Shown: positions 1-45,261, counted from the first letter of the stretch. The stretch: DNA of 64,000 nucleotides from Lineus longissimus (GCF_910592395.1 NC_088317.1:19142039-19206038), one strand, 5' to 3'. The notes: generated by a model from the sequence alone, not told the origin. A program made the numbers and translations.

Positions 1-906
1 TGTGACCATATCACATTTCTACTACCAATTACACCTGTTAATTGGTAGTGAAAAGCTGTAAATTCAAATATCCCGCTGTCGACTCTATTGTGCCTGAATA
101 CCATTGTGCCTATATCTCTTTCACAAGTCTATTGATATATCACCATGGTAACCTGACCTAATTTGATACAACAAATGTTGATATTGATATCAGTTATGTG
201 CAGTGGACAGGAAACCATTATATTGGTATTGATCATGTGGAGAAAGGATTAGAATGTTTAGATGTGTACATCTCTCGCGTTTATTGTGGCTTTTACATCA
301 ATGAAGAACCAATTTCTAGTCTAACATGGAATTCTTAGAGTGATAAAGGTAAGGATTATTTTAGGCAGAGGAGTTAATAAATTATGTTATTGTGTTGGCA
401 AAGCCAAACAATGCCAATTAACTCTCAAACAATCTCTTACATTCATTTAATGATCATATGTAGGCAGCATAGGTAGGCCACAGGTATGGGTGGTATCAAT
501 GTATGTTGTAGGCATACTCATTGCATTTGCCAGAGAGAGTCAATGGTCGTGCCCAAGCCCACAATTCCATAAGAGAGACAAGTGACTTTCTCAAGGCCTC
601 ACTATTTGTCAGTCACATACATAAGAACATCCTCGAAAATCCAGAGTCAGTCTTCTGAGCCATCCTCCTCTCCTCGCACACGTTACATAAGCTCGGTCGT
701 TAGTGCCGAGTGTTGGCCTGAGGTTCAGGATGACATCAGAGAGACAAGAAACTTAAGGCGTTGCATCAATAAGAGAGACTTGTCACTAAGTGACTTGCCC
801 AAAGCCCCACAGTTATAGTCGAGACGAATGCCTTGCTAAATGACAATAACACTGTCTCTGTTCCACTGCAGACCACATCATGGCGTGAGGAGGACCACCT
901 GTGATC
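1..906. other. non-coding flank upstream of the tetraspanin
   Basis: No recognisable protein is seen here. A pyrimidine-rich tract ending in CAG lies at about 850-871, just before the tetraspanin start. It looks like a 3' splice site, so the tetraspanin may have an upstream non-coding exon. A short ATG-GCG-TGA upstream reading frame sits at 880-888. Confidence 0.4.
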
Positions 907-1818
907 ATGTCCATACTAGCCTCTAACATCTGGAGCAGCAAGAAGGACCGAGAGCAGTCACTTCGTCTCATCACTCTCATCTACCTCACGCTTCTCCTCC
1001 TCAATGGAACACTCTTCCTCGCTCTCACCATATGGCTGATCGTGATGCAGATAACGTCATGTGACTACCTCCACTTTTACTCGATAGAAATATGGCTTGG
1101 ATTTGCATCTTCACTCACATTTCTTGGACTTGGAATCGCCACATGCGTTACGACATCGCGCCAGAAAAACCAGGAGAAACTGCGGACATTTTTCGCTGTG
1201 ACTCTGTTTGGTACGATACTCCAGATCATCTGTGCCGCATTCGCATCCATCCACCGAGCACAGGTGTATGATGGGACGTTACAAACATACCTCAAGCTTA
1301 CTGTCATGAAGAATTATACTGCGGCAGAAACTGCCAAGTCATGTATGGATGGGATTCAGACGCGGTTTAGATGTTGCGGCGTGACGCACCGCCATGACTG
1401 GATGGACCTTAAAAATGACCCTCCGTACCCTAGCTCTTGTAACTGTTCATACACTAAGACAGCTGAACGGACAGATCATTGCCGATTATGGACCAGGTCA
1501 TCTACGACCAAGAGATCTTTGATAAACCAATGGATCTACAAACGCCCATGTCTGGGACAGGTCCAGGATAAACTTAACGAACAAAGTAACGTGTTCCGTT
1601 ATTACTGCCCGCTGTCCATCACTGCCAACTTTCTCCAGTTGCTTGTCACGTATTGTTTTGCCATAAAGATTCAGGGACAGTCGGTGGTTGATATCTATAA
1701 AGTGCCTGAGACGGCGACGCCATCGCGGTCGGTTTCTTCCACGCAGCTGGATACGATCTTCACAGGAGAGCAGCAAAGGCAGGTCGGAGAGCCCCGATGC
1801 GAGGAACGGTCGGTGTAA
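907..1818 (+). CDS. tetraspanin family membrane protein (single coding exon)
   Basis: A 303-residue four-pass membrane protein. Hydrophobic segments lie at about residues 20-46, 60-83, 94-115 and 233-255. The large extracellular loop (about 116-232) has the tetraspanin-defining CCG at 156-158 and further cysteines at 146, 178, 180, 192, 215 and 234, including a PSSC and a PC pair. Tetraspanins scaffold other membrane proteins in plasma-membrane microdomains; the partner here is unknown. The start is the ATG at 907: an in-frame TGA at 886-888 excludes a longer frame, and the GTG at 901 is not a credible eukaryotic start. The stop is TAA at 1816-1818. The coding region is uninterrupted, which is unusual because most animal tetraspanin genes have several introns, so it may be a retrocopy or lineage-specific intronless paralogue. 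The eight-cysteine loop resembles the C8 or peripherin-like class, but I cannot name an orthologue. Confidence 0.85.
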   Translation: MSILASNIWSSKKDREQSLRLITLIYLTLLLLNGTLFLALTIWLIVMQITSCDYLHFYSIEIWLGFASSLTFLGLGIATCVTTSRQKNQEKLRTFFAVTLFGTILQIICAAFASIHRAQVYDGTLQTYLKLTVMKNYTAAETAKSCMDGIQTRFRCCGVTHRHDWMDLKNDPPYPSSCNCSYTKTAERTDHCRLWTRSSTTKRSLINQWIYKRPCLGQVQDKLNEQSNVFRYYCPLSITANFLQLLVTYCFAIKIQGQSVVDIYKVPETATPSRSVSSTQLDTIFTGEQQRQVGEPRCEERSV

Positions 1819-4304
1819 AGACATACACTCATGTGTTTTTCAGAACATTCTTATTACTCAGATATAAGTATGGTTAACTTCAATTAGTGACAACCTCCCT
1901 TTGGCAGACACCTTGTTATCATTCACAATAGTGTCTACCCACAGGTTGTCTTTCCATGTAACAAGCTTTTGGGTCTTGTTGCTATTAATGTGTTGAGCGC
2001 CCCTCAAATAAGTGCCTTGCAGTGACCTGCGATACAAGTCAGGTATGTCTTCAAAAAGCAAGAGATCATGGCTGTCATAAAAAGAAGAGATATGCAGTGA
2101 GGGTGATGAGAAGAAACAAAATTGATTACTCTGCCCTGACAAACCAAACTGATTTCCCTGTAGGATTGTTTTGTTACAAACATTTTATTGATCTTGATGC
2201 AGAAACTGTGATCAAAGCATTGTTTGTTGTTGTTAATCTATTGTTATCGGTTTGTTGGCAATAATACATGTCGATGTAGATTTATATTCTCACCATTGTC
2301 CTGTGTTATTCTGAGGGGAACAAAAGGCTGTAGTTGGAGGGTCCGATTGGTGGTATATAATTTGTACATAATGGGTAATGTGACTGATGTGCACAGTTGG
2401 GTACTGCATGGGCCTGCTTTGAAATTGGCGAGGAAAGTGAGTGAGATAATAAGATGCGCCAATTGGTAATATCATGAATATTATCTGGCCCATCAAGCTG
2501 CCTGTCGGTAGTCTCCCTTTATACTGAAACATTTTGTACCACACCTTCAGTTAGGCTCAGGCCTACATGTATTGTAGACTACATTTATATAGCAAACCAT
2601 AACACCTTTCACATACTCTTACTGGTATCAGCGAAAGTATCAATCTTTGATATCACTGGCACAAGTCTACAAATTACACTCCAACTTTATAAACGGTGTA
2701 CTTCAAGGTAGTGAAATAAATATCCGTCCATCACGACGAAACCATTTGATCTGGTAGAGTCAATGCTGATTATATCATTCATGTACATGTGTATTTTGTG
2801 TAGTTGAAGTATTTCTGTCTTAATTTATGGCGATATTGCCATTCTTATTACATATTTACTTTGTGTATTTCACTTGTAGATCTAGAGTCACCCGGTCGAA
2901 AGAGGCTTCCCTTGCCGAATGGAGTTTTCTCCTCCTGGTTGTGTCAAAATGTAGTTGGCAATCCTTGAGATAAGGCATCTTGACCCGCAGTGTGTTGAGA
3001 TCGCTAAATCACTGAGGATGGAAAAAAGGGGGCCATTCCATTGCTGAAGGGGAGGAGGACCACCGTAGTTTTCTGATTTCAAACATATGCATGTGCCCTG
3101 GGATAACTGGTGAAAATTACAATAAGTGCGTGAGAAACGGTTATTCATCTTTAGAAGAGTCATTTGTTGCATTCACACTCAGCTCCATATATTATGGTCT
3201 TTGTTATATGTGGATTTTTCAATTACGATGGTTGCCTTGACAACAATAAATCAATTGATATGTTTGATTGGAGTTCTTTTATTTCACCTGTCGATATAAA
3301 CTGGTCTGTTATGGTAACTAATTGGTTGTAAGGCCGGGAAAGGAAAGAGCCGGGTGGGCTAGATTAAGTTTCATGAATTCACCGATAGGTTTCTCTCATA
3401 TCTAACAGTCCAACGGCAGTATTCACACTTGTATGAGGAAGGTGTTTGTCACGGAGTCACCTTAACGCCTGCCTATAATTTTACCGTTTTATATATATCC
3501 TCCAAAATCCAGAGTCGAGTCGTATCCTCATCCTTGTGTCATACACACCTGTGTTTGCATCTGCAAATAATTAGGCTGATTCCATCTTAAAGTAACTGGC
3601 CAGGTTGCGAATTTACAATTCAATTACAAAAACAGGATAGTCATAAGATATATTTCGAGCTTTCTGATTGGTCAACAGTACAGCCAATTTACATACGCAC
3701 ATGACCCAAATGTACTCCTTGTTGTGATGTTGTCAAGTAGTACAGAAGCTTGGGGTTCGAGGGAAAAAAAATATTTCAAAACATTTTTTTTCTTTTTTCT
3801 TACATTTCATCTTTTTAAAAAGGTTTTCACTGTTTCATCTTGTTAAAAAATGCTGCGTAAGATTATTGTTCATGAAGGACAAAGCGGGAATTAAGGATTA
3901 CAGCAAAGCATTGGGACTTAAATATTATGGATGCCTTGTCTTTGAAAAAGACAATGGAACAACCACCCCACCAGAATTCATATGCAAACAAAATAATTAA
4001 AAATCCCGATATTATCAAACATCCTTCAACGGCCTCCGCCTTGGAACTGAATGTGCTCTCCTCTATGGAGAGGTGTTCCAGATGACTGAGGACATTATGA
4101 TGATTGTCCTTCATGGAGTGGATGTCCTGTCTAACCAGTAACAGAGCTGAGGCATCTGTATTATCAAATAGGCCTAATAGAATAGGCTGAGAAAAGATTT
4201 TATTTGAAATTAGTAGTATGAAATTGATACAATCTGAAAATGAAAATGCATGTTAAAAATTATCATACATGATATAAGATATAAATGAAAGCAAAAAAGA
4301 AAAA
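1819..4304. other. no gene recognised
   Basis: About 2.5 kb downstream of the tetraspanin with only short, low-quality reading frames on both strands. It presumably holds the 3' UTR of the tetraspanin and intergenic DNA. No tandem array or convincing exon was seen. Confidence 0.4.
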
Positions 4305-4402
4305 GAAAAAAATATCCCAATGGCGGATTCGAACCCACGCCAAAGGTTGCCTCCAGATCGATGAAGAAGTGTGCGCGGTTAAGGCTACACCACGTGACCA
4401 TG
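4305..4402 (-). repeat. tRNA-derived SINE-like element
   Basis: On the minus strand the segment reads like a degenerate tRNA: an A-box-like GTGGTGTAGCCTTAACCG followed about 50 bases later by a B-box GGTTCGAATCC. The T stem and acceptor stem do not pair properly, so this is a SINE head or tRNA pseudogene rather than a working tRNA. Confidence 0.5.
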
Positions 4403-4786
4403 ATCAGCCAATCAAACTCCGAGAATTATTCTAAGCGTCAGTTCAGTTGGGAATTATAAATTCGCGGCCGGTGTAACATCTGTGGTTGTTCCCCATGTTT
4501 CAGTGTTTCCAAACAATAGGCAGCTAGAGAGACCATGACTTTTCAATAGGGGGGATACACAGAAATACTCGTCAATCTATTTTTGAGCGTTCCCAAGCAA
4601 TGAGGGGAAACACTCAAAAACAGAAACACTCAAAAACATTACACCGGGTTACCCCATTGACTTCCTTGCGTAAAAGTTACTCTCGCACCCGTTACTCATG
4701 GTAAAATATACAAAATCACTGGAAACCAGGACAAGAAGAACTTAATGCAAGGCCAAAAACTAAGTCTTGCGATCTGTTCTACTACT

Positions 4787-5086
4787 TTTGTTGACATCGG
4801 CTATTTTAAGAAAAGCACATGGTAACTCTTTACCCACAATACATTGCGGTAAAGGTTTTGTATAAGAAGTTTTTTGATAAAATGTACTTGTAAAGCTCCA
4901 CATATAGATATACTTATATGCAATAGTTGGACTGGTGGAAAATTGTCAGTCGGAAGGGGACGGCCCTCGTGGCGGATAATTCACAACAACCACAACTAAA
5001 AAAAAACACGTGGTAATGTTTGTCCGCAATGTATTGTGGGTAAGGAGTTACCATGTGCTTTTCTTAAAATAGCCGATGTCAACAAA
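4787..5086. mobile_element. fold-back (MITE-like) element
   Basis: The left arm (4787-4857) and right arm (about 5012-5086) are near-perfect reverse complements of about 70 bases around a 150-base spacer. The arms begin TTTGTTGACATCGG and end CCGATGTCAACAAA. No transposase is inside and no clear target-site duplication was found. It is consistent with a non-autonomous DNA element. Confidence 0.65.
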
Positions 5087-8000
5087 GGGGGCCGAGTATC
5101 TTTGGATCTAGCCCTACTCCTTCCCGCGTGCCAGACACCTGTCCTTATAATTACTGTTAGGCAATACCTCCATCGGACTATCTGCGCGCCACAGGCAGGT
5201 GTGCCGCAATCCATAGTACGAAAAATAAGAGTAGACCTGCTATGATTTTTGCGCACTGATCACCACGTGTATTACGCGTGTGTGTCGGCTGGGCTGCTCT
5301 TGTTGGATTACTCTTATTCATGTTTTGGATACTTTTGAAGTGCGTTATTCATAAACAGGACCTATCCAATGTTATAAACAGGACCTATCCAATGTTTTGC
5401 TGACGGCAGATAAACCTCTAAGGTAGGCTTGGTTTGTATACAGAAATTGAGAGCCGCCGCGCAATTGAGTGTCGGTCGGAATCGTTCTCACGCATTCCGG
5501 CAGAGGACAGTAGTGCTGCTTTGTGAGCCCTGGTGGGAGAGATCCGAGTCGATGCCGATTGAGCAAAGCATGTCATTGTGAATACCACGTGTCATGTCTA
5601 TTTCTATATTTAGGCTGCAGTAAACATTATCACGTGCTATTAACAGCAGGATTGTTTAATAATAATTTTTATCTATCAAATGAAATCCCGTAATCATGAT
5701 AGGCCTACAATAGGGCCAAGTAAATGATGCCTGCTAGTACATCATTTTCATGGTTGTTGCGTGAAGCGGGCAGGGGATTCGGGGGGGGGGGGGGGTCCCA
5801 GTGCCAGTCTAGTTGTATTCTCACGAAAACGTACGCCATAGTCAAGATATAGGTTCTATTTTCTTAGCTTAGATATCAGCACCTGATGGTGACGAAGAAA
5901 GAAGCCGAAGTAATGATAGTCCAAGTAACCTCGACCCTGTCCACCGCGCAGCGGAGGGTCGAGGAGGCCTCGTTGATTGACCCGAGGCGAGCCGTGCATA
6001 CAGTGAATGCACTGTCAATACCTCAGAACGCTGGTATTCCTTGCCTCGAGGTTACCCATCTTGGTGAGAAACACGTGAGATGTACCTCCAGAAGCCTTCT
6101 TTCTGAACTCGGCCCAGCCACCTGGGGTCCCTACACCTGGTCCCTACGCCCAGCCACCTGGGGTACCTACACTTCAGCTTTAAGTGAACTGGATAAGCCA
6201 CCTAAAGAAGGCTGATTTAAGAAGTCAAGAAAGCTAATTATTTCCGTAAAATTATAAGCTTTATTGTTAATGTGCAGCACACCCTTAGTATTAACATTAT
6301 GAAATGCCGTCTACAATGTAAAAGCCTGTCTCCCACTGGGAGCAGACCAGGCTGGACCGATCGGGTCAGAACACGTACCCGTCTCAAGGGCCAGGGCCAT
6401 TTGTTCCATCTATACAGGGTGGTTCAGAAACACACAAAATAGGAGCTGCCATTTAGTGCAGCTGCAAGTTCTTTTTAAATGTTCAGTGAATGTACCATAA
6501 TGTGCCATAAATTAGCTTATGCTTTCCTGTTGGTTGGCAGCAACAGTTCTCTGTACAGGTGTATTCAATTCAACCCGAGTCTTTCAAATAAATTCATTTG
6601 AAAGATTTGAAAGACTGATTGAACGAGAGGTAAGAAGTATTGCCTGCATTTTGTCGAAAATCATAAAACATTATCTTGAGTGTAAGTCTGGTATGTTTGT
6701 GAACCACTCCCCCTATTTTAAGAGTCTAATGCAGTAACTTGCTTTGAACACTGAGCCTTGTTTGAAGAGGTTTAGAGTTGAAGTGTCCCTGTGAAGTAAC
6801 ATGGTCAATGGGTGTATCGACACGTGACATTGTTCACTGTGTTCCGCAGTTGGCTGAATTGGTATAAGAAGTGTACTTAGCATGTTTCTGCATAAGACCT
6901 TTTATTATATTTACCCTACAGCATGACAGACCGTGTCACCCATAAACATCTCTTGAATAACCAACAGTGGTAACACAACAACTAGACCACAGCTCTCTTT
7001 CAGTACATTCTCTGCAGGAGACTTTAATTCTCATAATCGGACACAGAGTACTCTAATAAAGCTGGATATCAGACAACAGATTTGCTCTCCCATCGCTGAT
7101 ATGAAGAGTTTTGTCTTGAGAAAGTAAAGGCAGAACTATAGGGACCAAGTTAGCTCTCAGGGTCACTAAGCTGAGTAAGAGAAGGAGCTGGTTTGACTTG
7201 CTCTTGAAAGACATGTAGTCTCATACATCATGAACAGTGCCGATGTAGTCTGTGATAGCTGAGACGCCTATTGGCCACTTAGTATAACTTAATCAGGCCC
7301 ACCAGTCTCTTGCCTCGGGCCTCCCTTATAATCTAAACCAGACCCAGTATTTTGAGCTGACATTGCCCAAACAAAGAACTAAATGTCTCATCAATTTCAA
7401 AGCATCAGGCAAATGAATATGAACAAAAATATCTACAAAATTCCTACAGCTTTTCAAAGAAATTCCAAAAACATTCTTGGTTTTATCACAAAATGGTAAA
7501 ATGGATGTAATTCTTGATTCAACTCAAGCAAAAAGCAATTTTACCCGCATAGCAATGCTTTATAGAACTTGAGTATTTCTGGTAAAATAAACAATGTATG
7601 TAAAGGCTTAATGTCATCCCAGCAGATTAGTATTCCGAATGACGTAAGTGGTCCGATTTAACGCATCACAGTGCACCTGCGAGGTGCAGCTTATCATCAC
7701 CCACCAGATGGCGATATTGTATTTCACTTTGCCCATGAAAACAACCCTTTCACAATTATTTTGACCTTTGTTCACCATCACTCTGAAATATGAGTCACTC
7801 TTTAACTGATACCAGATTATTCTCATCTGGTGGTTGAACTACATCGTTAGTGAATTAGGTTACTTGAGTAATGTTCACAGTTACATCACTTTCCTGTTTG
7901 AAGGTCCAACACAGTTCACATATTTTTGCAGTTTTCTAATGGAAACAGAAGTGTCTCCTCTTCCTCACAAGTGGAGCTAGTTTTAAATTCAGACAATTAA

Positions 8001-8827
8001 ACGTGTGTTGGACCTGAACTTACAGCTCCGCCTATGGAGAGTTGTGCACACTACCACTTCCTGTGGGCAAGAGTGGAAGAGTTCACAAAGAAACAGGACC
8101 TTCAAAAGGCCTAACATTTAAACGATAGTGGTTTTGTTTGAGACTGGTTCTCATTGAATCCAGTGTATCAGTGTATAAGGAAAATGAAATAAAATATGGC
8201 AAGATATGTAAACATAAATTTGTTATAAAATAGTTTTAGGATTTTCAGAAAAGGTACACACTGATAACACAGCACTGGAGGGTTAACACTAAATCTATTT
8301 TCTTCAGTAGTGCGGCCAAAATCTGTATAAAGTTGTTTATATTTTCGCCTCGGGACATCAAAACAGAATGTTATGGCAAAGGATACATATAGATTTTACA
8401 AAATTAATAACTTGTTAGACCAAACAGTGTTCTTGTACATTGGTAGTAGCTGTCCCAGGACTCAAGAACTATTGAATAAACATTATAAACTGCAATCACA
8501 TTTCAATACTTCCAGGTGTTTTAAAATATTCATACCGCTTCAATTCATTGTCTTGTGAGGGTTGACTCGACATAATAGACCAATGTCCCCCCCTTCATTC
8601 TCTGAACCTCTCTATCATAATCTGTCAACTGGACAGTGGTGCCACCTTGTGTGAGAATCTGAGTTGAAAGTTCTCATCAACATGGCTCTCCTATTTAGGC
8701 TAGAAATAAAGAAATAGACTACTTTCCACATGGCCAATGTTGTTTTTGGGGAAGCGAGTGTATTTTTTCGTTATGGCACATGATACTAACGATCACACAT
8801 GACTAGCAAGGACAACTAAAGAGACAA
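5087..8827. other. no gene recognised; minor repeats
   Basis: Contains a tandem pair of a 23-base unit at about 5349-5395, a poly-G run at about 5780-5796 and an isolated CAGGGTGGTTC motif at about 6415 that resembles one end of a mariner-type element. A 109-codon open frame at 5886-6215 is serine- and proline-rich and matches nothing I know. The rest shows no supported feature. Confidence 0.35.
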
Positions 8828-8915
8828 CTGTTGGGGGACATAGCAGGGGTTTGAACCCACATCTGTCAGGGGTGTAGAACCCTCGTTACTGCACCACCAC
8901 AGGCACTGTAGCCAA
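8828..8915 (-). repeat. tRNA-derived SINE-like element
   Basis: On the minus strand an A-box-like TGGTGGTGCAGTAACGAGG is followed by a B-box GGTTCAAACCC at tRNA-like spacing. It directly abuts the 36-bp minisatellite that begins at about 8926. It is degenerate, so I do not call it a tRNA gene. Confidence 0.45.
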
Positions 8916-8925
8916 TACAGCAGCC

Positions 8926-9592
8926 AGAACCAACCCCTCTGTACCACCATACATGTATGCCAGAACCAACCCCTCTGTACCACCATACATGTATGCCAGA
9001 ACCAACCCCTCAGTACCACCATACATGTATGCCAGAACCAACCCCTCAGTACCACCATACATGTATGCCAGAACCAACCCCTCTGTACCACCATACATGT
9101 ATGCCAGAACCAACCCCTCTGTACCACCATACATGTATGCCAGAACCAACCCCTCAGTACCACCATACATGTATGCCAGAACCAACCCCTCAGTACCACC
9201 ATACATGTATGCCAGAACCAACCCCTCTGTACCACCATACATGTATGCCAGAACCAACCCCTCTGTACCACCATACATGTATGCCAGAACCAACCCCTCT
9301 GTACCACCATACATGTATGCCAGAACCAACCCCTCAGTACCACCATACATGTATGCCAGAACCAACCCCTCTGTACCACCATACATGTATGCCAGAACCA
9401 ACCCCTCAGTACCACCATACATGTATGCCAGAACCAACCCCTCAGTACCACCATACATGTATGCCAGAACCAACCCCTCAGTACCACCATACATGTATGC
9501 CAGAACCAACCCCTCAGTACCACCATACATGTATGCCAGAACCAACCCCTCAGTACCACCATACATGTATGCCAGAACCAACCCCTCTGTAA
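8926..9592. repeat. 36-bp minisatellite, about 18.5 copies
   Basis: Perfect tandem copies of a 36-base unit containing CAGAACCAACCCCTC and the palindrome ACATGT. The only variable base in the whole array is a T/A alternation after CCCCTC. Because 36 is divisible by three and the unit lacks stops, long open frames appear on both strands (12-residue protein repeats). I treat them as artefacts of the repeat, not genes. Confidence 0.95.
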
Positions 9593-10105
9593 ATTTAATG
9601 AGTGTCTGCATTTCCAAGCCACTCCTCCTTCAGAACATATTGTTGACTTAACTGTTTTGAGACTAATATCGACATCATTCCAACACTCAAACTTAAACTA
9701 CATTTTGCAAAGTTCTATTTAGCATTTTCAATTTCAAAACAAAGATTAACAAATTCAAACACAACTATGAGCATTTCAAATCCACCTGAAAATGCCTACA
9801 GTAGACACCCTGTAGCATATCTATCTGACTTAAAAGTAAAAAAGTTCTAAAACATTTATCCAATTTTAACACAACTCGATTGGCCAATTGGAGTCTTGAC
9901 ATCAAATGGTACAAATAAATAGTAATGCCTCTAGTCTATTTCACAAGAAAATGACACTCTGATATTTGGTGAATTTGCTCATAAAATGCAACATTTGAAC
10001 AAACTGTTAACTGTGTATTTCATCTGGAATTTCAAAGTCAATACTTAAAAGTCGGAAAAAATCATTACCAAAAACAGGCCCTGTGAAACACACCAATTTT
10101 TCCCA

Positions 10106-10339
10106 GCCATTTTAGGCCCCCCGACCGCAGTGCCATTTTAGGCCCCCCGACCGCAGTGCCATTTTAGGCCCCCGAGTGCAGTGCCATTTTAGGCCCCCGA
10201 GTGCAGTGCCATTTTAGGCCCCCGACCGCAGTGCCATTTTAGGCCCCCGAGTGCAGTGCCATTTTAGGCCCCCGAGTGCAGTGCCATTTTAGGCCCCCGA
10301 GTGCAGTGCCATTTTAGGCACTGGAGTGCAGTGCCATTT
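10106..10339. repeat. 25/26-bp minisatellite, about 9 copies
   Basis: Tandem units starting GCCATTTTAGGCCCCC with two internal variants (CGACCGCAGT and CGAGTGCAGT) and one-base length differences in the C run. The last copy is degenerate. Flanking DNA (9660-10105 and 10340-11342) has no recognisable gene. Confidence 0.9.
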
Positions 10340-11344
10340 CCTCGTGAAATGAGTATAACACATGATGAAGACCAAGACATTTTTAGCCTCTAGAAATGAT
10401 ACAAACACTACTATACTGTAGATATATCAGACTTTATCTGCTGAACTGCAACTGAAAAGTTTGGACTTAAGAGTCAAAACACTCCTTAACTCAGCGACTG
10501 ATTGGAGCTTTCAGTTCCTTTAATATTACCGCAGCAGCCATATAAACATACATGATCCTGCACATCAAATCAAGGCACGAGTCGGATTTCTCCTAATGCC
10601 ACACGCTTTGTCTTGATACCAGTCTCATCTACCACCATATAGCATTTGGAGTTACGATATGCAGCAACTACTGACTTTCTGACACTTAAATGCCTGGATT
10701 CTATGACTTTATCCCTGATTTGATGGGCGTGTGACCCCAGTATAAGGTGTCTGTTAGCACGATCTCTGGCGGACAAACTAACATATGAACTGCAAGCCAA
10801 CCAACAACATAGTCGCATTGCCATCACAAGCTTATCGCCATTAACAACGACCATGTCAAATATAAAACCTTTTTAAAAACACACAAAATTTATATCTAGT
10901 CTGTTGTTATCCAACAATGAATCTATAGCACTTTTATACATGACTATTTACATCTTTTGGCAATTCAGAGTAATATAATAATGTGACTAATGTCACTTTC
11001 CCTGGTTACATTTATCATGCTAACAATTTAAAATTTACCATCAATAACTAAGTGAAAATATAGCAACATTTGCCCAAGCTTTCTCATGATTTCTGGTTCC
11101 ATCAACTCCATAAAAATACGGAACAACACCAAAAGTTTCAACTATTCAACCTACTTCTGTGATTCCTGAATATTGCTATGTTCTTGACTCGCCCTAGAAA
11201 TTCTGACCCACAAGCAGGATATTTCAGCCACAAATGAACTGATACCATTTCATACAAGATGAGAATATCTCTATACTGCTGCATACACGATGTACAAGTA
11301 ACAAGCTTAGCCCATCAAATTTTTAACAATAGCATTTGGATTTA

Positions 11345-11622
11345 CAGGGTGGCCTGTCTCTGTTGCCATGTGCCAAGGTGCACCATGTTTCTGGGATGTT
11401 AGATTTTTTGTTAGAGAAATTACAAAACTGGCACTTGATTCCACAGAATCTGCCGTATTGGGCATCAAAACAGAATGACTGGCGAGCCCACATTATGACG
11501 TCGTCACCAGTTGCGTTGATCTGTTGATGCTGCTTGCCAAAAGCTGCTGGCCTGAAGTTGACATCACAGACAATAAGGAATGAAACCGGTCTTTTCAGGG
11601 CCATGTTTATTGGGCCACCCTG
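11345..11622. mobile_element. Tc1/mariner-type MITE
   Basis: A 278-bp element bounded by CAGGGTGGCC and its reverse complement GGCCACCCTG, with TA on each side (11343-11344 and 11623-11624), the classic Tc1/mariner target duplication. A 93-codon frame runs through it on the minus strand but lacks any transposase motif I recognise. It is probably a deletion derivative or a composite MITE. Confidence 0.65.
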
Positions 11623-12242
11623 TAATTACACTAACAAACAAATGCCTGCTTACATGAAAATGCCACATGTATTAAACACAGAGAAATATACATCATTATC
11701 CACCTCGTTATCTCAATGTAAAATAGGTTGACAAGTTTTGAAAACAGATCATGATCTTAGTTGAAGGACTGCTTCCACCAGGGCACTTCCCCGCTGTCAC
11801 TTAGAAGGCTCTGGCCCAGTGAACTGCAGTCTAATTACTCGCTGGCACACTACCATCTTTTGATAATGTAAATCTGACTTTATAGTGTCAAGTTTCAGTG
11901 TAAAATACACCAGGCCTCCTGATGTTACAGGCAAGCTGGCTACTGTTAACCTGTGCAGGGACTACTAGTTGCTTTGACATAGATACCAAATACAACAAAC
12001 CATGGCCTGCTGTCAATCAAGTACCATTCCTTTCCAAAACTTGCCAACTCGCACCACATTCAACAACAGATTGACAAGAACTTTTTTCCAAATCAACAAT
12101 TAGAAATATATTACAACAGATTGCTCACTAATGCCAGCTTCATTCCATGGAATCAACAATCTGGGTAGTGATTCGTACGTAACAAGTCCCATCCATGGAA
12201 TTCAATTGATGGACCTACATGTATGCAGTCAGACGAGCAGTA

Positions 12243-12294
12243 CACACTGCTTGTCAACACTGCTTGTCAACACTGCTTGTCAACACTGCTTGTC
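12243..12294. repeat. 13-bp tandem repeat, 4 copies
   Basis: Four tandem copies of ACACTGCTTGTCA, the last with one change. The array lies just downstream of the last PRKX coding exon, probably in its 3' UTR or flank. Confidence 0.8.
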
Positions 12295-12520
12295 CACAGT
12301 GATCTCTGCCTGGATAACAGCAGTGCAATAGCTTGGTATTCAGTGTGTTGGCTGCTGGTACGAACATCCACTGTAGCACAATCCTGGCCCAGTAAGCTCC
12401 TGCCCCCTACAGGCCATTTCTTGAACTAATCCAAACCGGCTTGGCCATAGAAGCAAGTCTAACGGCATCCTCTGCACAAACGTGCAACATGGTTTCGAAA
12501 CAATTTTGTGGCAGCGCTAT

Positions 12521-44921
<32,401 letters not shown>

Positions 44922-45249
44922 TGTATTCGGAGCTGTCAGTACATTTACACTACTCTAAATGTACACAATAATGCATGTAAAATGTATTACAGAAAATGTA
45001 AACTTCAAGAAAAAATGCAAATGTACACAATATATATAACAATCTATCTAGATATATCCATATCCGACTGTGCAATTATATCATGGGATCACATCCCTTT
45101 ACTTTTTGCAGCTGATTATCCACAATACAACGAATAAAACCAGCGAAAATTGGTAAATGTGTTGTGTGACAGTTCTTTCCGCAATTTCCCTGAATTGTGT
45201 GGTCAATGTTATATCCAATCCGCGTTAGCAGGTCATGTGATCTTTGAGA

Positions 45250-45261
45250 TTTCGCGGGAAA
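45250..45261. promoter_or_regulatory. E2F-type site upstream of PRKX exon 1a
   Basis: TTTCGCGGGAAA is a perfect match to the E2F consensus TTTSGCGSGAAA. It lies about 330 bp upstream of the exon 1a ATG. A CCAAT word (about 45211) and an E-box-like TCATGTGA (about 45234) lie close by. Promoter function is inferred. Confidence 0.45.

Noticed and set aside
4305-4402. A functional tRNA gene
   Set aside because: A- and B-box words are present but the T and acceptor stems do not pair, so it is better read as a SINE head.
8816-9651. Long open frames on both strands across the 36-bp repeat, giving 12-residue protein repeats
   Set aside because: A 36-base period without stops opens several frames at once; overlapping frames on both strands, no splice signals and no codon-level constraint argue against a gene.
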